Assembly: GCF_020177375.1 (NCBI RefSeq)
Contig: NZ_JAIWHV010000001.1
Location: 124,001 to 188,000, forward strand
Origin: Saliphagus infecundisoli
Lineage (GTDB): Archaea; Halobacteriota; Halobacteria; Halobacteriales; Natrialbaceae
Direction: 5' to 3'
DNA length: 64,000 nt
The translations under genes were made by a program, and so were the position numbers. The first letter of the stretch is position 1; each line of letters opens with the position of its first letter. Positions 34,002-42,868 of this stretch are shown here, in pieces. The notes below the pieces were generated by a model that made no database searches, was not told the origin of the DNA, and saw only the letters and a program-made list of their open reading frames with translations.

Positions 34002-35527
34002 GCCGGCGTCAGGATCACGAGCACCGCGAGGATCTCGAGGCGCCCGATCCACATCAGAAAGACCATGTAGAGCTTCGCGGTCGCCGAGAACGGCTCGTAG
34101 CTCCCCATCGGGCCGACGACGCCGAAGCCGGGGCCGACGTTGCCGAGGGTGGCGATCGCCGCGCTCGTCGCCTCCAGGGCGTCGAGTTCGAGGCCGATCC
34201 GGTGGGCGTCCAGAAAGAGCAACAGCGTCGAGGCCCCAAACAGGAGCAAGAAGAGCGCAGTGAAGACGAAGATGCTGTGGACGGTTTCCTCGTCGACGAC
34301 CTCGTCGCGGGCGCCCATCCGAATCGGGCGGACGGCCTCGGGATGGACGATCCGGAACAGCTCCCGGCGGATCGACTTCCCGACGACGTACCAGCGGACG
34401 ATCTTGATCGAGCCGGCCGCGGAGCCGGCCGAGCCGCCCAGAAACATCGCGAACATCAGGGCGACCTGTGCGGAGGCGTTCCAGGTGTTGAAGTCCATGC
34501 TCGCGTAGCCCGTCGTCGTCACGACCGCGACAGCCTGGAAGACGCCGTGGCGCAGCGAGATCTCGAGGTTGCCCGGGATCGGCCCGATCGTCGGCGTCTC
34601 CGCGAGGCCGACCCCGGCGAACAGGAGCCCGGAGACGAGCGCGCTCACGGCGCCCATCGCGGCGAGGTAGAGCCGAAACTCTGCGTTCTCGGTCAGGCGT
34701 TCGATCCGGCCCTGGAGGACGTACCAGTAGAGCGCGAAGTTCGTCCCTGCGACGATCATGAACGGGACCACCGTCCACTGGACGATCGGTGTGAACGCCT
34801 CGACGCTCCTGGCTTCCGGCGAGAACCCGCCGGTGGGGAGCGTCGTCAGCGCGTGGGCGACGGCGTTGTAGAGGGTCATGTTCGGGGCGAGACCGAGGAG
34901 GTGAAGGAGGTAGTAGACGACGACGGCGCCGACGGTGAACCCGGCGTAGATCGACCACAGCACCTGTGCGGTCTCGCGGATGTGGGGCGTGAGCTTCTCG
35001 ACTCTGATTCCGGGGGCCTCGTGGCGGATGAGCTGGGTGCCACCGACCGACAGCTCAGAGAGGATCGCGACCATCAGCACCAGAATGCCCATCCCGCCGA
35101 GCCACTGGCTGAGCTGGCGCCACATGAGGATCGACCGCGAGTGGCGCTCGAACGAGATCTCTCCCAGGACGGTCGCGCCCGTCGTCGTAAAGCCGCTCAT
35201 GCTCTCGAAGAGGGCGTTGACCGGATGGGCGACGGTTCCCGACCCGGCGACGAGATAGGGGAGAGCGCCCACCAGCGGGACGACGAGCCAGGTCAGCGCG
35301 CCCATCAGGAACGCCTCGCGGTTGCCCATCTCCGGCTCGTCGTCGAGACGCTCGAGGCCCCGTCCGACCGTGACCGCGACCGCGAGCGCCACGAGGAACG
35401 GAAGCGGACTCTCGCCGTAGTAGACGGCGACGGCCGTCGGGAACAGAAGCGCGGCCGAGAGATAGGTGAGCACCGTCCCGAGGGTGGAGAGGCTCGCACG
35501 GTAATCGACGTGGATGCGGCGGGCCAT
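33986..35527 (-). CDS. trkH: TrkH family potassium uptake protein
   Basis: The start MARRIHVDYRASLSTLGTVL gives 513 residues; a longer frame to 35779 would run over the divergent khtT promoter and gene. The four selectivity-filter repeats are visible around SMSGFTTTGATVL, ALTTLPTGGFSPEA, VTTTGYASMDF and LGNVGPGFGVVGP. It works with a TrkA-type regulator to import K+, which haloarchaea keep at molar level. A TATA-like element (about 35559-35566) precedes it. It is divergent from the KhtT/KhtU pair. Confidence 0.94.
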   Translation of the reverse strand: MARRIHVDYRASLSTLGTVLTYLSAALLFPTAVAVYYGESPLPFLVALAVAVTVGRGLERLDDEPEMGNREAFLMGALTWLVVPLVGALPYLVAGSGTVAHPVNALFESMSGFTTTGATVLGEISFERHSRSILMWRQLSQWLGGMGILVLMVAILSELSVGGTQLIRHEAPGIRVEKLTPHIRETAQVLWSIYAGFTVGAVVVYYLLHLLGLAPNMTLYNAVAHALTTLPTGGFSPEARSVEAFTPIVQWTVVPFMIVAGTNFALYWYVLQGRIERLTENAEFRLYLAAMGAVSALVSGLLFAGVGLAETPTIGPIPGNLEISLRHGVFQAVAVVTTTGYASMDFNTWNASAQVALMFAMFLGGSAGSAAGSIKIVRWYVVGKSIRRELFRIVHPEAVRPIRMGARDEVVDEETVHSIFVFTALFLLLFGASTLLLFLDAHRIGLELDALEATSAAIATLGNVGPGFGVVGPMGSYEPFSATAKLYMVFLMWIGRLEILAVLVILTPAYWRS

Positions 35528-35660
35528 TCGTGACTGGCGAGAGGGAGACGGCAGTCGGAAATAAAGCCGATGATTCACGGACTTCGGAACGAACGGAGGG
35601 CTCGTCTCCTGCGACGGGGCGATCACGACCGGGCGCCCGCGGCCGGGCGCCGTCACGTGC

Positions 35661-35667
35661 TTTATTA
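35661..35667 (+). promoter_or_regulatory. TATA box of the khtT-khtU operon
   Basis: TTTATTA is centred about 26 nt upstream of the ATG at 35690. This supports that ATG as the start of a leaderless mRNA and excludes the longer open frame beginning at 35570. Confidence 0.5.
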
Positions 35668-35689
35668 CTACCCCGCCCGGTGTTCGGGT

Positions 35690-36184
35690 ATGACCATCTA
35701 CGAGAGCGACCTCCCGGGCGTCGGGAAGAAGTACGAGGTCGAACTCGAGGACGGCGAGCGCCTCGTCGTCGTCACCCACAACACGGGCAAACGCGAGGTC
35801 TACCTGAAGGCAGAGGAGGGTGCCGACGGCGAGAAGCTGTTCGAGTTACCCGACCGCCTCGCCCGGACCGTCGGCACGATCCTCGAGGGCGCGTACTTCC
35901 AGCCGGTGACGAGCGACCGCGTCGAGACGATGCTCTCCGAGGAGACGTTCCTCGAGTGGTACAACGTCGCTCCCAACGCGGAGCTCGCCGGCCGGAGCCT
36001 GGGGGAGGTAAACGTCCGCGAGGAGACGGGGGTCTCGGTCGTCGCGATCCAGCGCGACGACGAGGTCGTCGCCCCGCCGGGTCCCGAGAGCGTCATCGAG
36101 GCCGGCGACACGCTCGTCGTCGTCGGCGACCGCGAGAGCTGTACGGCCTTCGAGGCGCTGCTCGGGGACGATCCCCAACGGTGA
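35690..36184 (+). CDS. KhtT/TrkA_C-type regulatory subunit of a K+/H+ antiporter
   Basis: The start MTIYESDLPGVGKKYEVEL gives 164 residues. The N-terminal half (about 1-85) matches the KhtT domain, with a short repeated-strand layout (GERLVVVTHNTGKREVYLK). The C-terminal half is a TrkA_C/RCK-C domain (about 95-164, LAGRSLGEVNVREETGVSVVAIQRDDE, then IEAGDTLVVVGD) that binds a regulatory nucleotide such as cyclic-di-AMP in relatives. It lies 63 nt upstream of the antiporter it should control. Confidence 0.88.
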   Translation: MTIYESDLPGVGKKYEVELEDGERLVVVTHNTGKREVYLKAEEGADGEKLFELPDRLARTVGTILEGAYFQPVTSDRVETMLSEETFLEWYNVAPNAELAGRSLGEVNVREETGVSVVAIQRDDEVVAPPGPESVIEAGDTLVVVGDRESCTAFEALLGDDPQR

Positions 36185-36247
36185 GGGGCGCCCTACCGGC
36201 GAGAGATCTCCAATCGGCGCTTCGTGTGGGACGGAGGGTGATCGCCC

Positions 36248-37522
36248 GTGGCGGCTGAGACCGCCCTGATCGACGTCGGCGTCCTCTTCGGGGCCGCGGC
36301 GGCCGTCGGCGTCCTCGCGACTCGCCTCGGCCAGTCGGTGATCCCCTTCTACATCCTCGTGGGGATGCTTCTGGGCACCCACGTGCTCGGCGGGATCGAC
36401 TTTCCCGCCTTAGTGGGGCTCGACGTCCTCCCCCACGGCGCCGCCCTCGCCCTCGACGGCGAGAGCGAGTTCGTCTATCTCGGGGCCGAACTCGGGATCG
36501 TGATGCTCCTCTTCTTCCTGGGTCTGGAGTTCAACGTCGAGCGGTTGCTCGCCTCTCGGGACCTGATCGGGAAGGCGGGAGCGGTGGACCTGCTGATCAA
36601 CTTCGGCGCCGGCCTCGCCCTCGGCTACCTCCTCTTCGGCGCCTTTCTCCCCGCCTTCCTCCTCGCGGGGATCGTCTACATCTCCTCGTCGGCGATCATC
36701 ACCAAGTCCCTGATTGACCTGGGCTGGATCGCAAACGACGAGGCCGACCCGATGCTCGGCACGCTCGTCTTCGAGGACCTCTTCATCGCCGTCTACCTCG
36801 TCGTCGCCACCGCGCTTGCTCTCGGCGGAGGCGACGTCGGCGCGGCCGTCGGCGAGGTCGCGGTCGCGGTCGCGTTCATCGCCGTGCTCCTCGCCGGCGT
36901 CCACTACGCCACCCCCGTCCTCGAGCGCGCCCTCGACACCGACTCCCACGAGTTCCTCGTGCTCCGGGCGCTCGGAATCACGGTTCCGATCGCGGGGGCC
37001 GCCCTCGCGATCGGCGTCAGCGAGGCCGTCGCCGCTTTCTTCGTCGGGATGGCCTTCGCCTCGACCGACCACGTCACCGAGATCGAGCGGCTCCTCGAAC
37101 CCGTCCGGGACGTCTTCGCCGCCGTCTTCTTCCTCTGGATCGGGCTCGCCACGGACCCGGCGCTGTTTCCGGGGGTCGCCGGCCTCGTCGCCGTCGCCGT
37201 CCTCGCGACGACGCCGACGAAACTCGTCAGCGGCTACCTCGGCGGGCGGATCTACGGCCTCGACGAGCGCCGTTCCGTGCGCGTGGGCCTCGGAATGGTC
37301 ACCCGCGGGGAGTTCTCGTTGATCATCGCGAGCGTCGCCATCGCGGGCGCGGGAAGCGGGCTCGCGAGTGACACTGCCAACGCGATCAACGCCTTCGCGG
37401 TGGGCTACGTGCTCGTGATGAGCGTCCTCGGCACCACGCTGATGGGGTACGCCGGCCGGATCGAGGAGCGGGTCGTCCCGCGGCTCTCCGAGGGGCTACG
37501 GGGAACTCCGACTGACGACTGA
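36248..37522 (+). CDS. KhtU-like K+/H+ antiporter (CPA2)
   Basis: The 424-residue membrane protein with about 12 helices uses a GTG start (MAAETALIDVGVLFGAAAAV). Motifs are GQSVIPFYILVGMLLGTHVLGG, FLLAGIVYISSSAIITKSLIDL and GLGMVTRGEFSLIIASVAIAG, as in Kef/KhtU proteins. It should export K+ (or Na+) in exchange for protons under control of the upstream KhtT-like subunit. It is paired across a divergent promoter with the uptake protein TrkH. Confidence 0.9.
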   Translation: MAAETALIDVGVLFGAAAAVGVLATRLGQSVIPFYILVGMLLGTHVLGGIDFPALVGLDVLPHGAALALDGESEFVYLGAELGIVMLLFFLGLEFNVERLLASRDLIGKAGAVDLLINFGAGLALGYLLFGAFLPAFLLAGIVYISSSAIITKSLIDLGWIANDEADPMLGTLVFEDLFIAVYLVVATALALGGGDVGAAVGEVAVAVAFIAVLLAGVHYATPVLERALDTDSHEFLVLRALGITVPIAGAALAIGVSEAVAAFFVGMAFASTDHVTEIERLLEPVRDVFAAVFFLWIGLATDPALFPGVAGLVAVAVLATTPTKLVSGYLGGRIYGLDERRSVRVGLGMVTRGEFSLIIASVAIAGAGSGLASDTANAINAFAVGYVLVMSVLGTTLMGYAGRIEERVVPRLSEGLRGTPTDD

Positions 37523-37598
37523 GGGTTCGCCGGTCCCGGCTCTCGGAGGCCGTCCGAGAGGGGACAGCTTCAAGCCGGCACCGTCCCAACCCCCGTCC

Positions 37599-38249
37599 AT
37601 GCCCACCGCGGTCGTGTTCGATCTCGACGACACCCTCGCAGTCCCCGACCGCGACCGGGAGACGGTCCTCGCCGAGGCCGTCGAACGCGCCGACGCCCCC
37701 GCGATCGCCCGCGAGGAGTACCTCGCGGCCCACGGCCGGAACCTCACCCGCGAGAGCCGCGAGCCGATCTTCGCCGACCTGCTCGCCGACAGCGACGCCG
37801 ACCCCGAAGCCGTCGCGGCGGCCTACCGCAAGCGCACCGCCGAGACGATCGGTCCCGTCCCCGGTGCCGAGACGATGGTCGAGACCCTCCGCGACCGGTA
37901 CCGCGTCGGCCTGCTCACCAACGGCCCCGTCCGCGCCCAGCGCGAGAAACTCGCGACGCTCGGCTGGGAAGGACGCTTCGACGCCGCCTTCGTTACCGGC
38001 GAACTCGAGGCCGGCAAGCCCGACCCGCGGGCGTTCGAGGCGATCCTCGCCGCCCTCGGCGTCGCGCCCGGCGAAGCGGTCTACGTCGGCGACGACCCCG
38101 AGACGGACGTCACCGGCGCGGTCGGCGCCGGAATGGACGCCGTCCACGTCCACGAACGCGGCGAAACGCCCGACTCACGCGCGGTCGCCGGCGTCATCCG
38201 GGACCGGATCGCCGAGGACCTCCCCCGGATCCTCGCCGACCTCGAGTGA
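37599..38249 (+). CDS. HAD superfamily hydrolase
   Basis: The 216-residue protein has all four HAD motifs: I VFDLDDTLA (nucleophile Asp 7), II LLTNGP, III the Lys in LEAGKPDPRAFEAI, and IV VGDDPETDVTGA. A helical cap (about 17-90) makes it a class C1 phosphatase. The substrate is a phosphorylated metabolite that cannot be identified. The stop codon abuts the convergent gene at 38250 without a gap. Confidence 0.92.
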   Translation: MPTAVVFDLDDTLAVPDRDRETVLAEAVERADAPAIAREEYLAAHGRNLTRESREPIFADLLADSDADPEAVAAAYRKRTAETIGPVPGAETMVETLRDRYRVGLLTNGPVRAQREKLATLGWEGRFDAAFVTGELEAGKPDPRAFEAILAALGVAPGEAVYVGDDPETDVTGAVGAGMDAVHVHERGETPDSRAVAGVIRDRIAEDLPRILADLE

Positions 38250-38609
38250 TCACGCCGCCGCGGCGGCGAGCGCCCGCGTCGCGGGTTTGACCGCCGCGCC
38301 GCTTCCGACCTCGAGAACCGTCCGCTCGCCGTCGGTGTGGACCACGATGTCGTCGCGGTCGCCGAACGTCGCCGACCGCACGGCCTCGTCGCCGCGGGCG
38401 AACTCGAGTCGGGCCTCCTCCTCGCCGACGAACACCCGCGCGAGCACCCCCTCCCCGTCGGCGACGTCGTACGCGCGGGCGCCCCCCGCTGCGTCGGGCG
38501 CTGCGTCGACCACCGACAGCGCCCCCAGTTCGCCGCCCTCGTGCCCTTCGATCTCGCTCGCGAGCAGCTGGGCGATCCGGCGGCCGTCGGTGATCCGTCC
38601 TTCGACCAT
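38250..38609 (-). CDS. Conserved haloarchaeal protein of unknown function
   Basis: The 119-residue protein starts MVEGRITDGRRIAQLLASEIEGH. It is predicted as an alpha-beta protein with repeated short strands (ARVFVGEEEARLEFARGDEAV, DDIVVHTDGERTVLEV), ending in an Ala-rich tail. There is no Cys and no membrane segment. I do not recognise a family. It ends exactly against the HAD gene and starts 23 nt after the stop of the DUF2240 gene, which may be in the same transcript. Confidence 0.65.
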   Translation of the reverse strand: MVEGRITDGRRIAQLLASEIEGHEGGELGALSVVDAAPDAAGGARAYDVADGEGVLARVFVGEEEARLEFARGDEAVRSATFGDRDDIVVHTDGERTVLEVGSGAAVKPATRALAAAAA

Positions 38610-38632
38610 ACCCCGTCTTCGGGTGAGGGGGA

Positions 38633-39112
38633 CTAACCCTCGTCGCTCCCGGCGCCATCGCTTCCGTCGGCGAGAACCGCCGCCCGGGCCGGGTCCTCGA
38701 GTTCCTCGACGGGAAGCCCCTCCCGCCGGGCGTAGACGACCGCCGCGGCCTCGATGGCGATCCCGAGTTCGGTCTGGAGCCGGTTGATCGCGCCGACGGC
38801 CTCGTGTTTCTCGACGCCCTCGGCGACCAGCGCGTCTAAGACCCGCTCGAACGGCGAGCGCTCCCGCAGGAGGTCCTCCTCGGGGGCGAACCCCTCCGGA
38901 ACCGTGACCTCGGCGGGGTCGAAGGTGGTCTCGAGGTCGTTTCCCTCCCGATCCAGGAGGCCCCGTTCGGTGGCGACGTCCACCAGCCGCTTGGCCTGGT
39001 CGGGCGAAAACCAGTCGCGATCCAGCGAGAGGGCGACGACGAACTCGTTCTCCCGGAGCCTACGGCTCCCGCTCTGGACGAACGGCGCCGCGACGGCGAC
39101 CCGGAGACTCAT
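38633..39112 (-). CDS. DUF2240 family protein
   Basis: The start MSLRVAVAAPFVQSGSRRLRENEFV is preferred (159 residues) over a 9-residue N-terminal extension. It resembles the euryarchaeal DUF2240 family: an N-terminal helical segment with LDRDWFSPDQAKRLVDVATERGLL that looks like a winged helix, and a C-terminal helical part (SPFERVLDALVAEGVEKHEAVGAINRLQ). Family function is unknown. It diverges from S8e. Confidence 0.75.
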   Translation of the reverse strand: MSLRVAVAAPFVQSGSRRLRENEFVVALSLDRDWFSPDQAKRLVDVATERGLLDREGNDLETTFDPAEVTVPEGFAPEEDLLRERSPFERVLDALVAEGVEKHEAVGAINRLQTELGIAIEAAAVVYARREGLPVEELEDPARAAVLADGSDGAGSDEG

Positions 39113-39223
39113 CGACGGAGGACTCTCCGGGGGAGACAAAACCGTGGTGGTTCACGGCTCGGTCCCGGCGGCGGCGCGGGTCGAAAGGCTGCATTCAAGT
39201 ACGTCCCCGGCCTCGTCGGGGGT

Positions 39224-39598
39224 ATGCAGGATCAGGGACGCTCGACGCGCAAGCGGACCGGCGGCCGACTGAAGGACACCCGAAGCCGGAAGAAACACCA
39301 GCTCGGCCGGCTCCCCACCGAGACCCAGGTCGGGGAGGGCCGCTTCAAGACCGTCGACGTCCGGGGCAACGGGACCAAGACCCGCGCGCTCGCGACCGAC
39401 GTCGCGAACGTCCACGTCGGCGGCGAGACGCGGACGGCGACGATCATCGACGTCGTCGAGAACGACGCCAACCCCAACTACGTCCGGCGGAACATCATCA
39501 CGAAGGGCGCCGTCATCGAGACCGACGAGGCCGATCGCGCCCGCGTCACCTCGCGTCCGGGCCAGACCGGCGAGGTCAACGCCGTCGCGCTGGACTGA
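39224..39598 (+). CDS. rps8e: 30S ribosomal protein S8e (eS8)
   Basis: This 124-residue archaeal/eukaryotic ribosomal protein is absent from bacteria. It starts MQDQGRSTRKRTGGRLKDTRSRKKHQLGR, the family N-terminus, and has VRGNGTKTRALATDVANVHV, NPNYVRRNIITKGAVIET and the C-terminal VTSRPGQTGEVNAVALD. It is monocistronic, with a TATA-like TTCAAGT about 27 nt before the ATG and a T-rich terminator right after the stop. Confidence 0.97.
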   Translation: MQDQGRSTRKRTGGRLKDTRSRKKHQLGRLPTETQVGEGRFKTVDVRGNGTKTRALATDVANVHVGGETRTATIIDVVENDANPNYVRRNIITKGAVIETDEADRARVTSRPGQTGEVNAVALD

Positions 39599-39607
39599 GT
39601 TTTTTTT
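39599..39607 (+). terminator. T-tract terminator of the S8e gene
   Basis: Eight consecutive T residues follow the S8e stop codon by one base. Archaeal RNA polymerase terminates at such U tracts without needing a hairpin. Confidence 0.75.
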
Positions 39608-40010
39608 CTCGTCGACCACCGTCTCCTCGAGTTCCACGAGATCCTCACCTCTACCAGCAGACCGCCGCTCGATGTTCCGTAGCGATTTCCTTCCACACAG
39701 CTGAACTGCGTTACGTACAGGCGGTGGCAAGCCCGACAGCCGCGAGCGAACGGAGTGAGCGAGCGGGCCGAGTAATCCCTCGAAGCCGCGCCAAAGGCGC
39801 GGCTGAGGGGGTGACGCCGTGCTTTTCATCGACGTTTTGCCGAGCGACCGAGCACTGCGAGGGAGCGCAGCGCAAAAGGTTGGCACACTCGAAGTAACGG
39901 GGATTCGGAACGAATCCCGGAACCCACCTCTCGGATTCACCCGGTGAGTCGAGCGGACTCGCGGCTATCGGAGATGGTCGTCGAAAGACGGGGACCTGCC
40001 AGTGCTCCGC
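39608..40010. other. Gene-free 0.4-kb interval with structured repeats
   Basis: No open frame here has haloarchaeal protein character on either strand. The stretch holds a GAGCGAACGGAGTGAGCGAG palindrome-like element (about 39747-39767), a strong stem-loop (39784-39804) and a CACTGCGAGGGAGCGCAG motif (about 39853-39870). Its GC content is lower than in the flanking genes. It could be a decayed gene or repeat element, or host a small RNA. Confidence 0.5.
39784..39804. repeat. Perfect 9-bp stem-loop in the S8e downstream interval
   Basis: AGCCGCGCC and GGCGCGGCT pair perfectly around an AAA loop, and flanking CCCTC and GAGGG can extend the stem. No T tract follows, so it is not an obvious terminator. 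It resembles dispersed intergenic palindromes of haloarchaea. Confidence 0.7.
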
Positions 40011-40250
40011 CTACAGCCGCCGGACCTGGATCTCCCGGTCGGTGATCGCTTCGACGTTGCTCTCCTTCAGGGCGTACGTGTCCTCGCCCGAGTCGCCCCA
40101 GCCCATCGCGGACTTGAACGTGTCCGCGACGTTTGGGTCCGGATCGACGTAGGCGGTGCCGCCCTCGACGCTCTTGACGATGCCGACCTTCTCGCCGTCG
40201 GCGTTGACGACCGGTTTTCCCTCGTCCTCGTCGGTGAACCTCGCTGACAT
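40011..40250 (-). CDS. PRC-barrel domain protein
   Basis: The start MSARFTDEDEGKPVVNADGEKVG gives 79 residues; the frame opens further upstream but only with basic non-conserved sequence. It is a small PRC barrel: GKPVVNADGEKVGIVKSVEGGTAYVDPDPN, then YALKESNVEAITDREIQVRRL. Similar proteins are abundant in haloarchaea; some have been linked to cell division (CdpB family), but which subgroup this belongs to cannot be decided from sequence alone. It diverges from proS. Confidence 0.82.
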   Translation of the reverse strand: MSARFTDEDEGKPVVNADGEKVGIVKSVEGGTAYVDPDPNVADTFKSAMGWGDSGEDTYALKESNVEAITDREIQVRRL

Positions 40251-40336
40251 ACCCCGTGATTTCGGCTCCTGACCCCTGTAACCGGGGCTTGCACCTGCCT
40301 GATTGCCCCGCCATCGACCGCCACACCTTCGCATCG

Positions 40337-40342
40337 TTTAAG
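40337..40342 (+). promoter_or_regulatory. TATA box of proS
   Basis: TTTAAG is centred about 26 nt upstream of the proS ATG, predicting a leaderless transcript. Confidence 0.5.
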
Positions 40343-40365
40343 CCTGCGCTGACGGACTGGGTAGT

Positions 40366-41856
40366 ATGAGCGAGGAGAGCCAAGAGAGCCAGGAACTCGG
40401 GATCACCGAGTCCAAATCGCACAGACCCGGCGAGTGGTACGCCGAAGTCGTCCGGAAGGCGGGGCTTGCCGACTACGCCCCGATGGGCGGCTTCATCGTG
40501 ACGAAACCGCGGGGCTACGCGCTTTGGGAGGCAATCCAGGATGCCCTCGACGGCTGGTTCGCGGAGACCGGCGTCGACAACGTCTACTTCCCGATGTTCA
40601 TCCCCGAGAGCTTCCTCGAGCGCGAAAAGGAGATCGTCGAGGGGTTCGACCCCGAGGTCGCGTGGGTCACGCAGGGCGGCCACGACGAACTCGAGGAACG
40701 CCTTGCGGTGCGACCCACCAGCGAATCGATCATCGCGCCCTTCATGGCCGACTGGGTCCGGAGCCACCGCGACCTCCCCATGCGGCTCAACCAGTGGTGT
40801 TCCGTGGTCCGGTGGGAGGCCACCGAGACCAAGCCCTTTTTTAGAACCAAGGAGTTCCTCTGGCAGGAGGGCCACACCGCCCACGCCGACGATGCGGGCG
40901 CCTGGGCGGAGGTCTGGACCCGCCTCGGCCAGTACGAGCGGGTGTACGAGGACGTGCTCGCCATTCCCGTTCTCCGGGGCAAGAAGCCCGAACACGACAA
41001 GTTCCCCGGCGCCGATACGACGACGACGGTCGAGGCGCTAATGCCCGACGGGCGCTCGGTCCAGGGCGGGACGAGCCACCACCTCGGCCAGAGCTTCGCA
41101 GAGGCGTTCGACATCTCGTTCGCGGGCGAGGACGAAGAAGAGCAAACGGCGTACACCACCTCCTGGGGCCTGTCGTGGCGGGCACTCGGCGCACTGATCA
41201 TGACTCACTCCGACGACCAGGGGCTCGTACTGCCCCCGACGGTCGCGCCCACCCAGATCGCCATCGTTCCCATCTGGCAGGAAGACACCCAGGAGGAGGT
41301 CCTCGAGTACTCGGCGGCGATCGCCGACGAACTCGAGGAGGCCGGGTTCCGGGTCGAGCTCGACGACCGCGACGAGCGAAATCCCGGCTTCAAGTTCAAC
41401 GAACACGAGTTGAACGGCGTCCCCCTGCGACTCGAGATCGGCCCCTACGAGGTCGAAGACGAGGAGGTCACCCTCGTCCACCGGCCGGACAAGGAGGAGG
41501 GCGTCGAAGGGCGCGAGGGGATCGTCGACGCCGTCGACGACCATCTCGATCGGATCTACGACAAGCTGTACGACGCCGCAGCGGAACGTCTCGACGACAA
41601 CGTTCGGGAAGCCCATGCCCCGGAGGATATCATGGGCACCCTCGGACGCCACGGCGGCTACGTGAAGACGCCGTGGTGTGGCGACGAGGCCTGCGAGGAG
41701 GCGATCAAGGAGAAGATGGCCGCCGAGATCGTCCTCCAGCCCCTGGAAGCGGAGGGCGGCGAGACCGCGGGCGAGGTCGAGAAACCCGAGAGCGAGGAGT
41801 GTGGGGTCTGTGGCGACCACGCAGAGGAGGTCGCCTACTTCGCGCGGACGTACTGA
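40366..41856 (+). CDS. proS: Prolyl-tRNA synthetase, archaeal/eukaryotic type
   Basis: The 496-residue class II synthetase has motif 2 in WCSVVRWEATETKPFFRTKEFLWQEGHTAH, motif 3 toward HSDDQGLVLPP, and the anticodon-binding domain after about 285 (PTQIAIVPIWQEDT). The C-terminal zinc-binding domain has Cys ligands in CGDEACEE and CGVCGD and ends YFARTY, which is characteristic of the archaeal/eukaryotic ProS without the bacterial editing insertion. It is monocistronic. Confidence 0.97.
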   Translation: MSEESQESQELGITESKSHRPGEWYAEVVRKAGLADYAPMGGFIVTKPRGYALWEAIQDALDGWFAETGVDNVYFPMFIPESFLEREKEIVEGFDPEVAWVTQGGHDELEERLAVRPTSESIIAPFMADWVRSHRDLPMRLNQWCSVVRWEATETKPFFRTKEFLWQEGHTAHADDAGAWAEVWTRLGQYERVYEDVLAIPVLRGKKPEHDKFPGADTTTTVEALMPDGRSVQGGTSHHLGQSFAEAFDISFAGEDEEEQTAYTTSWGLSWRALGALIMTHSDDQGLVLPPTVAPTQIAIVPIWQEDTQEEVLEYSAAIADELEEAGFRVELDDRDERNPGFKFNEHELNGVPLRLEIGPYEVEDEEVTLVHRPDKEEGVEGREGIVDAVDDHLDRIYDKLYDAAAERLDDNVREAHAPEDIMGTLGRHGGYVKTPWCGDEACEEAIKEKMAAEIVLQPLEAEGGETAGEVEKPESEECGVCGDHAEEVAYFARTY

Positions 41857-41872
41857 GCGCGAGCGGCGCGAA

Positions 41873-42868
41873 TCAGGGCCGGGGCGCGGCCTTCTGGAGG
41901 GCGGTCTCTGCGACGTTCCCCCCGTAGTCGGCACTTCGCGACAACGAGTCGACGATCAGCCCCAGCGACTGAGCCTGGATGGGGTCGAGTTCGCGCAGCA
42001 TCTCGTCGATCGCGCGTGCGTGCTCGTCAATCTCGAGGATCGCCTCGCGGGCGGCGTGGCCGAGTTCGGTCGCCTCCGCGCTCTCCTCGGCGAACAGTGC
42101 GTCCATCGACTTCTCGAGGACGTCGAAGGCGTCCTCGCGGAGCGCGACGAGGGCCTCGGCGACCTCCTCGGGGATCTCCTCTAGCTTGAGCGCGAGGGTG
42201 GCGATCTTGACCGCGTGGTCGGCGATCCGTTCGAGCTGGCGGGCGCTCGAGTGGTAGTCGAAGCAGTCCTCCCGGGGAACACCCAACTCCTCGGCAGCAC
42301 GGGGCGAACGGAGCGTCGCTCGGAAGATCCGGGAGACGACCAGCCAGAGGCGGTCGACGTCGTCGTCGCGCTCGATGACGTCCCTCGCGATGTCGTCGTC
42401 GTCCTCGACGAGGGCGGTGACGGCGTCCTCGAGCATCGAGCCCGCGATCAGGCGCATCCGGGTGACGGCGTTGACGATCGAGAGCTCCGAGGAGTCGAGT
42501 AGGTCCTGAATGACGACGCTGTCGGTCGTCTCCTCTAACACCTCGACGCCGACGAGTCCCTGGGTCGCCTCCCGGATCGCGCGTCGCTGGTCGGTGGTGA
42601 TCCGGCCGGCCTCCAGGCTGATGACGTCGAAGCCACTGACGTACATCGTCATCACGGCACGCGTGAGCCGCTCGCCCTCGAGGTTCGTGACGTCCAAGGT
42701 GCCCCGCTGGCGGTCGGCGTCGCTCTCGGGGGTGAGCACCAGCGAGTCGTCCTCGGGGTAGAACTCGACGGTCGTCCCGCCGCTGACCGCGTTGTCGGTC
42801 GCCCACGACTTCGGGAGCGAGACGGTGTACGTCGAGCCGCCGGTCACCTGGACCTTGCGCGTCTCCAT
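41873..42868 (-). CDS. AbrB-PhoU fusion phosphate regulator
   Basis: The 331-residue protein has an AbrB/SpoVT-type DNA-binding domain at the N-terminus (about 1-50, METRKVQVTGGSTYTVSLPKSWA) and PhoU-like helical bundles (about 115-325, with the E-R-D metal-binding pattern in SARQLERIADHAVKIA). In haloarchaea such fusions sit next to pst genes and are thought to regulate phosphate uptake. The TATA box is 27 nt from the ATG, so the mRNA is leaderless. It is divergent from pstS1 across a 206-bp control region. Confidence 0.9.
   Translation of the reverse strand: METRKVQVTGGSTYTVSLPKSWATDNAVSGGTTVEFYPEDDSLVLTPESDADRQRGTLDVTNLEGERLTRAVMTMYVSGFDVISLEAGRITTDQRRAIREATQGLVGVEVLEETTDSVVIQDLLDSSELSIVNAVTRMRLIAGSMLEDAVTALVEDDDDIARDVIERDDDVDRLWLVVSRIFRATLRSPRAAEELGVPREDCFDYHSSARQLERIADHAVKIATLALKLEEIPEEVAEALVALREDAFDVLEKSMDALFAEESAEATELGHAAREAILEIDEHARAIDEMLRELDPIQAQSLGLIVDSLSRSADYGGNVAETALQKAAPRP

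Noticed and set aside
35570-35689. N-terminal extension of the KhtT-like protein from an upstream ATG
   Set aside because: The added residues are basic and non-conserved, and the TATA box at 35661-35667 lies inside them.
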